From assembly GCA_050262615.1 (NCBI GenBank), contig JBLNEL010000109.1, positions 1 to 5,349 of the forward strand: a stretch of 5,349 nucleotides of DNA, given 5' to 3'. Below the pieces are notes generated by a model. The model did not search any database. It was not told the origin of the DNA and worked only from the letters and a program-made list of their open reading frames with translations. The position numbers and the translations under genes are program-made. Positions 1-4,040 of this stretch are shown here, one piece after another. Source of the stretch: JAUZPB01 sp050262615. Lineage in GTDB: Bacteria; Bacteroidota; Ignavibacteria; Ignavibacteriales; SURF-24. How positions within the stretch are numbered: the first letter of the stretch is position 1; every line of letters begins with the position of its first letter.

Positions 1-1
1 A

Positions 2-109
2 TTTGTTAACATTTATAAAGCAAAGGAATCTGACTTTCAGAAAGCTGTTCACCGTCTTTACCACTCAGGTGAACATTCTTCAGGACTAATCCTTCCGGTA
101 CTAAAATAA
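2..109 (+). CDS. C-terminal fragment of a probable CocE/NonD-family hydrolase (5' end outside window)
   Basis: An open frame enters from the left edge and stops at TAA 107-109, giving 35 residues. The fragment contains NIYKAKESDFQKAVHRLYHS and ends GLILPVLK. This pattern (an 'ASDF-KA-HR-YHS' stretch, then a short hydrophobic strand) resembles the extreme C-terminus of Bacteroidota CocE/NonD hydrolases, also annotated as X-Pro dipeptidyl-peptidase-like or glutaryl-7-ACA acylase proteins. That C-terminal end belongs to a jelly-roll domain; the catalytic alpha/beta-hydrolase part would lie upstream. Family members hydrolyse ester or amide bonds and are often exported. No catalytic residue is visible here, so the family call rests on memory of C-terminal sequences only. 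A strong hairpin follows 26 bases after the stop, which supports a real gene end. The gene is convergent with the oxidoreductase gene at 200-1093. Confidence 0.55.
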   Translation, partial: FVNIYKAKESDFQKAVHRLYHSGEHSSGLILPVLK

Positions 110-135
110 GACTTGCCGTAAAATAAAGTTCTTTT

Positions 136-169
136 CAGAGAAGCCGGATATTCAGATCCGGCTTCTCTG
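136..169. terminator. Strong hairpin between convergent genes, probable bidirectional terminator
   Basis: A perfect 14-bp inverted repeat (CAGAGAAGCCGGAT at 136-149 and its complement at 156-169) encloses a 6-base loop. It lies 26 bases after the upstream stop codon and 30 bases beyond the stop of the minus-strand gene. The stem is GC-rich compared with its surroundings. Neither side has a perfect T-tract: the plus side continues CATTATTT and the minus side AAAAG. It is therefore best as a plus-strand terminator with a weak U-tract, and may also block read-through from the other side. Confidence 0.75.
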
Positions 170-199
170 CATTATTTACTAAGTTTATCAATGAATTTC

Positions 200-1093
200 T
201 CAGGAGTTATAGACTGCAGCAAATTCTTTAGCAAAGTCCTCCAGAGAAGTCGGAGTTGTATTCTCAAAAGTTCTTACGTGATCATTTAATGCCTCGCCGG
301 AGTTAAAAGCCCTGCTCAAATCAACGAACGCTTCGGCAGTGCTTTCAGAAAGTCCCGACTGGACAATTGCCTTTTTTGCATCTTCATAAGGAAACTGAAC
401 ATATTTCAGATCATTTACGCCAATTGCCTTTCCTAAAACAGAAGCAGCTTCATTAAAGGTCATATCCCTTGGTCCCAGGACATACTGAACTACAGTGCCG
501 GAGAAGTCAAGTTTCAGCAGATGATTTGATGCAATTTCAGCTATATCCCTGGTAGCCACCATTGGGACAGGAACATCGGCTTTTGTTGGAGAGCCCAAAA
601 CATGCATATTTTTAATCATTTCTATAGAACCGAAGAAGTTTTCCATAAAGTATCCAGGTCTTAGGATCAGGATGTTTATATCTTTCAGTTTTTTTAATGC
701 TTCTTCAAAATCATGCAATCCCTGTACGACACCTGCCCCTTTTTTCATATGTCCGCCAATTGAGCTTAGGGCTACGATGTATTTAACAGCGCTACCCTCA
801 AGTGCATTAACAAATGATTCAGTTACCTTATTCTGGTATGCCCTGAAATCTTTTTGCTGGTAGCTTGGAGGGATAAGCAGATAGGCAGCCGTAGCCTCTT
901 TAAGTGATTTTTTCAGGAATTCAGTATCCATAATATCACCAGCCAGTATTTTAGCCCCTTTGCCGATGAGCGTTTTAAGTTTATCCTGGTTTCTTGCAAT
1001 AGCAAGCACTTTCTTTCCGTTATCAAGCAGATTTTCAGCTATTAAATGGCCGGTATTTCCGGTTGCACCCGCAATAACATATATATTTTCCAT
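200..1093 (-). CDS. NmrA/QOR2-like NAD(P)H-binding oxidoreductase (atypical SDR)
   Basis: The 297-residue protein is an atypical short-chain dehydrogenase/reductase of the NmrA / YtfG (quinone oxidoreductase 2) type. A Rossmann dinucleotide site sits at the N-terminus: GATGNTG at residues 9-15 (GxxGxxG). R34 ends strand 2 (AIAR), which favours NADPH over NADH. G52-D53 (LAGD), then IPPS 74-77, the LSSIGG stretch 109-114 and LRPGYFMENF 144-153 follow in the order and spacing usual for the family. The YxxxK catalytic pair of classical SDRs is absent and the region reads HDFEEA at 127-132, as in NmrA-like members that act as redox sensors or quinone reductases. No signal peptide is visible, so it is cytosolic. 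Length is normal. The ATG at 1091-1093 (plus coordinates) has an AGGAGA ribosome site. The gene is divergent from prfC with candidate operators between them. Substrate cannot be assigned from sequence. Confidence 0.9.
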   Translation of the reverse strand: MENIYVIAGATGNTGHLIAENLLDNGKKVLAIARNQDKLKTLIGKGAKILAGDIMDTEFLKKSLKEATAAYLLIPPSYQQKDFRAYQNKVTESFVNALEGSAVKYIVALSSIGGHMKKGAGVVQGLHDFEEALKKLKDINILILRPGYFMENFFGSIEMIKNMHVLGSPTKADVPVPMVATRDIAEIASNHLLKLDFSGTVVQYVLGPRDMTFNEAASVLGKAIGVNDLKYVQFPYEDAKKAIVQSGLSESTAEAFVDLSRAFNSGEALNDHVRTFENTTPTSLEDFAKEFAAVYNS

Positions 1094-1097
1094 ACTG

Positions 1098-1103
1098 TCT
1101 CCT
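1098..1103 (-). promoter_or_regulatory. Shine-Dalgarno-like site of the oxidoreductase gene
   Basis: On the minus strand AGGAGA lies 4 bases before the ATG. Such a strong match is uncommon in Bacteroidota, where most genes start without one. It fixes the start of the oxidoreductase gene at 1093. Confidence 0.6.
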
Positions 1104-1110
1104 GTTCTTT

Positions 1111-1125
1111 GTTATTTATAATAAC
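1111..1125. promoter_or_regulatory. 15-base palindrome upstream of the oxidoreductase start, possible operator
   Basis: GTTATT (1111-1116) and AATAAC (1120-1125) form a perfect 6-bp inverted repeat around TAT. It lies 17 bases upstream of the minus-strand start codon. It could be bound by a dimeric repressor, or it could form a small hairpin in the mRNA leader. In AT-rich DNA a repeat this short can arise by chance. Confidence 0.3.
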
Positions 1126-1213
1126 CATTTATTGCACTAATTTAAGGTAAATTATCAGAACTTCCTGTATTTCTGCCTAACAGTGTTTTGCGACCATTTT
1201 GATTATTGTCCGG

Positions 1214-1261
1214 CAAAGTTCACAGTTAAGGTACAAGTTAGCCACAGTAAGAGGTTAGTTA
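1214..1261 (-). promoter_or_regulatory. Candidate regulated promoter of the oxidoreductase gene with tandem 20-base repeats
   Basis: On the minus strand two similar units stand in tandem: TAACTAACCTCTTACTGTG (plus coordinates 1261-1243) and TAACTTGTACCTTAACTGTG (1240-1221). They start 21 bases apart, about two helical turns. Directly downstream is GAACTTTG (1221-1214), one base away from the Bacteroidota -7 consensus TAnnTTTG. No TTTG box is found at the expected -33 distance; the repeats occupy that place. This arrangement would suit an activator or repressor site. HxlR- or MarR-type regulators often control NmrA-like genes, but none is encoded in this window. The predicted mRNA leader would be roughly 110 bases. 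Confidence 0.35.
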
Positions 1262-1306
1262 CGGTATAATATGTATTTCATTTAGCATAGGAAAAAAATG
1301 ATTTTT

Positions 1307-1339
1307 TTTGTATTTTTGTTTTATGTTAAATTTAATTTG
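1307..1339 (+). promoter_or_regulatory. Candidate Bacteroidota-type promoter for prfC
   Basis: TTTG at 1307-1310 is separated by 21 bases from TTAATTTG at 1332-1339, which has one mismatch to TAnnTTTG. The spacing fits the -33/-7 promoter of this phylum. An exact TAnnTTTG (TATTTTTG, 1311-1318) lies between the two boxes but has no TTTG at the right distance upstream. Use of either would give a prfC leader of roughly 190-210 bases, which is long. Confidence 0.4.
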
Positions 1340-1387
1340 CAAATACAATAAGCATATTCTGGTTTTAGAGCAATTCTATTAGCCTTC

Positions 1388-1450
1388 TTACCTTTTTGGG
1401 AGTTTCCTCTGTTTAATTATTTAAACTGAGCGGAGGTAACGGATCTTACC
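1388..1450 (+). promoter_or_regulatory. Structured prfC leader with mutually exclusive stems, possible attenuator or cis-regulatory RNA
   Basis: TTACCT (1388-1393) can pair with AGGTAA (1434-1439), closing a domain that contains a hairpin: GTTTAA 1411-1416 with TTAAAC 1421-1426, extended below a T-T mismatch by CTC 1407-1409 with GAG 1428-1430. The same GGTAA (1435-1439) can instead pair with TTACC (1446-1450) across a 6-base loop. The two pairings exclude each other, as in switching leaders. I recognise no known riboswitch or ribosomal leader class. The downstream stem is short, and no terminator-type U-tract directly follows it. Confidence 0.35.
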
Positions 1451-1534
1451 CCAGATATTTGAATTTTTTCCAATTATTTGCCGTTTAAATACGGTTCTTA
1501 TAAATAGATTTACATTCAGGAATTATTACAATTT

Positions 1535-3130
1535 ATGAGCAATATTAAAGAAATAAATAAAAGACGGACTCTGGCTATAATAAGTCACCCGGATGCCGGA
1601 AAAACCACACTGACAGAGAAGTTCCTTCTTTTTGGAGGTGCTATTCAGGTAGCCGGAGCTGTTAAATCTAATAAAATAAAGAAATCAGCTACAAGTGACT
1701 TTATGGAAATTGAGAAGCAGAGAGGTATCTCTGTTGCTACATCGGTTATGTCATTTGACTACAACAATATTCGTATAAATCTGCTTGATACACCAGGTCA
1801 TAAGGATTTTGCCGAGGACACATACCGTACGCTGACGGCAGTAGATAGTGTTATTCTTGTTGTAGACTGTGTAAAGGGAGTAGAGCCGCAGACTGAGCGT
1901 CTGATGGAAGTATGCCGCATGAGAAAAACTCCGGTTATAATATTCATCAACAAATTAGACCGTGAAGGGCGTGATCCTTTTGAACTATTAGATGAGCTTG
2001 AACAAAAACTTGATATCAGAGTGCGTCCATTAAGCTGGCCGGTAAGCCGCGGACAGGGATTTAAGGGAGTTTATAATCTCTATAATAAAAGTTTTAATCT
2101 ATTCAGACCTAATAAACAGACACTCGATGATAATCTTCTTGTTATAAATGATCTTGACGATGAAGCTCTTTTAGCGAATCTGGGGATAGATAATGTAAAC
2201 CAGCTGAAAGATGATGTACGTCTGATAGAGGGTGTTTATGATGAATTTGAAAGAGAAACCTATCTTAGCGGCGATATTGCTCCGGTTTTCTTCGGAAGTG
2301 CTATTAATAACTTTGGCGTTAAGGAACTGCTTGATACATGTATCGAGGTTTCACCTACGCCAAAAAGCAGGCTGTCTGATTCCCGCACAATTGAGCCGCA
2401 TGAGGAACAGTTCTCAGGTTTTGTTTTTAAGATTCATGCAAATCTTGATCCAAGGCACCGCGACAGGATAGCGTTCTTAAGGATATGTTCAGGAAAGTTT
2501 GAGCGCAATAAATTCTTCCATCATGTAAGGCTTGATAAAAGTTTCCGTTTTTCAAGTCCGGCAACATTTATGGCGCAGGAAAAAAATATAGTTGATGAGG
2601 CATTTCCGGGTGATGTTGTAGGGTTATATGATACAGGCAATTTCAAAATAGGAGATACACTGACTGAAGGTGAAAAGTTCATGTTCAAGGGAATTCCAAG
2701 TTTTTCGCCTGAGATCTTCAAGGAGCTGATAAATACAGATCCAATGAAAACAAAGCAATTGGAGAAAGGGATTCAGCAGCTTACAGATGAAGGTGTTGCG
2801 CAGCTTTTTATTCAGCAGCTGGGCAACAGAAAAATAGTCGGCACAGTTGGAGAACTTCAGTTTGATGTTATTCAATACAGGCTGCAGAATGAATACGGTG
2901 CTTCCTGCCGATTCAGACCGCTTGGATTTATAAGGGCCTGCTGGATTACAGCTGAGGATAAAAAGAAAATTGAGGACTTTACGCGTTATAAACCGGAAAA
3001 TATTGCTTATGACAAAGAAGGAAATATGGTATATTTTGCCGAATCAGAGTGGTTATTGAAAAAAGCGATTGAAAATAATCCTGGAATAACTTTCCATTTT
3101 ACTTCTGAATTTCAGGTAAATGAAAACTAG
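1535..3130 (+). CDS. prfC: Peptide chain release factor 3 (RF3)
   Basis: RF3 is a cytosolic translational GTPase that binds the ribosome after peptide release and drives RF1 or RF2 off, so that they can be reused. The 531-residue protein has all the GTPase motifs: G1 SHPDAGKTT at 17-25, the G2/switch I region around RGISV 63-67, G3 DTPGH at 85-89, G4 NKLD at 139-142 and G5 GSA at 254-256. The RF3-specific SDFMEIEKQRGIS stretch (54-66) separates it from EF-G, LepA and BipA. A beta-barrel domain II follows (about 290-390, with FKIHANLDPRHRDRIAF), then the RF3 C-terminal domain (about 395-531, including GTVGELQFDVIQYRL). Length matches E. coli RF3 (529). The ATG at 1535 gives the usual N-terminus MSNIKEINKRRT. 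There is no clear Shine-Dalgarno site, only an A/T-rich stretch before the start, as is common in Bacteroidota. The gene has a long leader and its own terminator, so it is probably monocistronic. Confidence 0.98.
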   Translation: MSNIKEINKRRTLAIISHPDAGKTTLTEKFLLFGGAIQVAGAVKSNKIKKSATSDFMEIEKQRGISVATSVMSFDYNNIRINLLDTPGHKDFAEDTYRTLTAVDSVILVVDCVKGVEPQTERLMEVCRMRKTPVIIFINKLDREGRDPFELLDELEQKLDIRVRPLSWPVSRGQGFKGVYNLYNKSFNLFRPNKQTLDDNLLVINDLDDEALLANLGIDNVNQLKDDVRLIEGVYDEFERETYLSGDIAPVFFGSAINNFGVKELLDTCIEVSPTPKSRLSDSRTIEPHEEQFSGFVFKIHANLDPRHRDRIAFLRICSGKFERNKFFHHVRLDKSFRFSSPATFMAQEKNIVDEAFPGDVVGLYDTGNFKIGDTLTEGEKFMFKGIPSFSPEIFKELINTDPMKTKQLEKGIQQLTDEGVAQLFIQQLGNRKIVGTVGELQFDVIQYRLQNEYGASCRFRPLGFIRACWITAEDKKKIEDFTRYKPENIAYDKEGNMVYFAESEWLLKKAIENNPGITFHFTSEFQVNEN

Positions 3131-3179
3131 ACAATAAAGAATATTTTATTTATTACTGAATAATCAGGAAACTGAAAAT

Positions 3180-3212
3180 AATGGCTCATTTATAGTGAGC
3201 CATTTTTATTTT
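3180..3212 (+). terminator. Intrinsic terminator of prfC
   Basis: AATGGCTCA (3180-3188) and TGAGCCATT (3196-3204) form a perfect 9-bp stem with a 7-base loop. The run TTTTTATTTT closes it (3203-3212). It lies 49 bases past the prfC stop codon. A short A-run before the stem (3175-3178) gives some terminator character in the reverse direction. Confidence 0.9.
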
Positions 3213-3224
3213 AAATTTAGCTGT

Positions 3225-3255
3225 TTATCATACTATAGCCGCTTATCAAACTATA
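3225..3255. repeat. Direct repeat TTATCAWACTATA, two copies 18 bases apart
   Basis: TTATCATACTATA (3225-3237) and TTATCAAACTATA (3243-3255) differ at one of 13 bases. They lie between the prfC terminator and the small beta-repeat gene. They may be regulatory or simply a local duplication. I see no convincing TTTG/TAnnTTTG promoter in this spacer. Confidence 0.5.
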
Positions 3256-3324
3256 TTTTTATGCCTTGTATTATTTTAAACTTTTTCCAAAAATATTAGA
3301 AGAATTCTGTCTTTAATATACTTG

Positions 3325-3365
3325 TCATCAGACATTTAATTCTCATTAGAGACTTTTTCATTAGA
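3325..3365. repeat. Three short repeats TCATYAGA upstream of the small beta-repeat gene
   Basis: TCATCAGA (3325-3332), TCATTAGA (3343-3350) and TCATTAGA (3358-3365) are spaced 18 and 15 bases apart. The last two extend to a 15-base near-repeat (TCATTAGAGACTTTT, then TCATTAGACGTTTT). They end 31 bases before the start codon, a position where a regulator could act. No matching factor is known to me. Confidence 0.4.
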
Positions 3366-3381
3366 CGTTTTACACATAGAA

Positions 3382-3387
3382 AAGGGG
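3382..3387 (+). promoter_or_regulatory. Shine-Dalgarno-like AAGGGG that decides the start of the small gene
   Basis: AAGGGG lies 9 bases before ATG 3397 but only 3 bases before the in-frame TTG at 3391. Spacing therefore favours ATG 3397 as the true start, giving MIGEWLYD. The motif is a partial match, and such sites are uncommon in this phylum. Confidence 0.5.
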
Positions 3388-3396
3388 AATTTGGAT

Positions 3397-3786
3397 ATGA
3401 TTGGAGAATGGCTATATGATCAGACCGGTGAAGCCCGGTTATATCTGGAAGAAGACAAATTGATAAGCAAAAGCGGAAAGCCTCTAGGGAGAATAGAAGA
3501 GAATATTGTTTATTCAAATGATGATGAGATACTTGGTTCATTTGATAAAGGGGCAATATATGACAACGATGGAAGGCCGATTGCATTTTTTGAAAGGGCT
3601 TCCGGATATATCCCCACAACCTCTGAGATTTTTGGCGGTGATCCTGATAATTCAGAATATATTCCGACAGATGAAGATCTGACATCAGCTCCAGGGGATC
3701 CTGGAATATCCGGGGTACCATATAAACCGATTTCGGGGGATTGGTCAGATATGACACTGGAAGAATTCTTTGGAACTGATTTATAA
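3397..3786 (+). CDS. Small four-repeat beta protein ('4-fold beta flower' type) with acidic C-terminal tail
   Basis: The 129-residue protein begins with four consecutive 16-residue units with no gaps: residues 5-20 (WLYDQTGEARLYLEED), 21-36 (KLISKSGKPLGRIEEN), 37-52 (IVYSNDDEILGSFDKG) and 53-68 (AIYDNDGRPIAFFERA). Each reads hydrophobic-Y-(D/S)-x-x-G-x-(P/hydrophobic)-hydrophobic-G-x-hydrophobic-acidic, the pattern of two short strands joined by a turn. This agrees with the family annotated as 4-fold beta flower proteins, whose function I do not know. Residues 69-129 form an acidic tail rich in Pro, Gly and Ser, ending WSDMTLEEFFGTDL; it is probably flexible with a possible terminal helix or docking motif. 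There is no signal peptide or membrane segment, so it is likely cytosolic. An upstream TTG (3391) would add two residues. It stands alone between terminator-like hairpins. Domain recognition is fairly confident; the function is unknown. Confidence 0.85.
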   Translation: MIGEWLYDQTGEARLYLEEDKLISKSGKPLGRIEENIVYSNDDEILGSFDKGAIYDNDGRPIAFFERASGYIPTTSEIFGGDPDNSEYIPTDEDLTSAPGDPGISGVPYKPISGDWSDMTLEEFFGTDL

Positions 3787-3790
3787 AATT

Positions 3791-3819
3791 TTAAGTTAAA
3801 TTAATATAATTAAACTTAA
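3791..3819. repeat. 29-base AT-rich near-palindrome just after the small gene
   Basis: TTAAGTTAAATTA (3791-3803) and TAATTAAACTTAA (3807-3819) are inverted repeats with one mismatch in 13 and a 3-base loop. It begins 5 bases after the stop codon. The stem is almost all A-T, so it is a weak terminator at best; a protein-binding palindrome or mRNA 3'-end hairpin is equally possible. A second small inverted repeat, GTAAAA with TTTTAC around ATA, follows at 3823-3837. Confidence 0.45.
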
Positions 3820-3860
3820 TATGTAAAAATATTTTACAGTTATTTTTGGTTGTTTTATCT

Positions 3861-3899
3861 AGCAGATCTGAAATGTCATTTAGTTTCAGTCTGCTTTCT
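3861..3899 (+). terminator. Hairpin with short T-rich tail, probable terminator of the small gene
   Basis: AGCAGA-T-CTGAAA (3861-3873, the T at 3867 bulged) pairs with TTTCAGTCTGCT (3884-3895), giving 12 bp with a 10-base loop. The tail TTTCT (3895-3899) is only partly T-rich. It lies 75 bases past the stop of the small gene. An exact TAnnTTTG box (TATTTTTG, 3841-3848) just upstream leaves open that the hairpin belongs to a short separate transcript or to a longer leader of the next gene. Confidence 0.5.
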
Positions 3900-3929
3900 A
3901 TTAATTGTTAATCAGATCTGAATGATTAT

Positions 3930-3984
3930 CAATTTATCCAAAATAAATTGTTCCCGGACCCCTCCTGATTTGTGAATTTATCCA
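3930..3984. repeat. Inverted repeat and paired AATTTATCCA direct repeat before the phosphoesterase gene
   Basis: CAATTTAT (3930-3937) and ATAAATTG (3943-3950) form a perfect 8-bp inverted repeat with a 5-base loop. AATTTATCCA within it (3931-3940) recurs exactly at 3975-3984, 44 bases later and inside the candidate promoter spacer. Between them is a short C-rich island, TTCCCGGACCCCTCC (3951-3965), which stands out in AT-rich DNA. Together these suggest a regulatory region, but no regulator can be named. Confidence 0.4.
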
Positions 3985-3998
3985 TTTATATAGTTTTT
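3969..3998 (+). promoter_or_regulatory. Candidate promoter for the metallophosphoesterase gene
   Basis: TTTG at 3969-3972 is followed after 18 bases by TAGTTTTT at 3991-3998, which lacks only the final G of TAnnTTTG. Transcription would start near 4004, giving a leader of roughly 35-40 bases. The leader ends in A/T-rich sequence without a clear Shine-Dalgarno site before ATG 4041. Confidence 0.4.
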
Positions 3999-4040
3999 TA
4001 GAAAGAGCAATTTTAATCTGCTTAGAAAGTTGAATTAATT

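Larger units (their letters stand above)
1094..1534. other. 441-base divergent intergenic region between the oxidoreductase gene and prfC
   Basis: I find no convincing gene here. The left half (about 1098-1261) holds sites that face the minus-strand oxidoreductase gene: a Shine-Dalgarno site, a 15-base palindrome and a tandem repeat next to a promoter-like box. The right half (about 1307-1534) holds a TTTG / TTAATTTG promoter candidate and a leader with alternative stems in front of prfC. The bases between (1262-1306) are AT-rich without clear structure. A small 4-bp stem, CCGT 1481-1484 with ACGG 1491-1494, lies just before the prfC start region. No Shine-Dalgarno site precedes prfC. Confidence 0.6.

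Noticed and set aside
672..863. Plus-strand frame opposite the oxidoreductase gene
   Set aside because: It lies within conserved NmrA-like coding sequence on the other strand and encodes an improbable Phe/Cys/Pro-rich peptide.
1301..1320. T-rich run 1302-1309 as a terminator
   Set aside because: No stem precedes the Ts on either strand; the stretch fits better as part of an AT-rich promoter region.
1381..1460. Known riboswitch (TPP-like CTGAG and GATC words) in the prfC leader
   Set aside because: Short words such as CTGAG occur, but the conserved thi-box core and its spacing are absent, and prfC is not a thiamine gene.
2232..2875. Open frames on both strands within prfC (2232-2471, 2521-2721, 2624-2875)
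   Set aside because: They overlap conserved RF3 sequence and their products look like nothing known; antisense and shifted frames of a conserved gene.
3296..3757. Open minus-strand frame of 153 codons opposite the small beta-repeat gene
   Set aside because: Its product has no recognisable domain and is rich in Ser, His, Leu and Cys, while the plus strand carries a regular four-fold protein repeat and a Shine-Dalgarno site. It is a shadow frame.
3790..4040. Short degenerate gene in the spacer before the phosphoesterase gene
   Set aside because: Stop codons are frequent in the plus-strand frames I followed and no conserved peptide appears; the region is better described by its inverted repeats.
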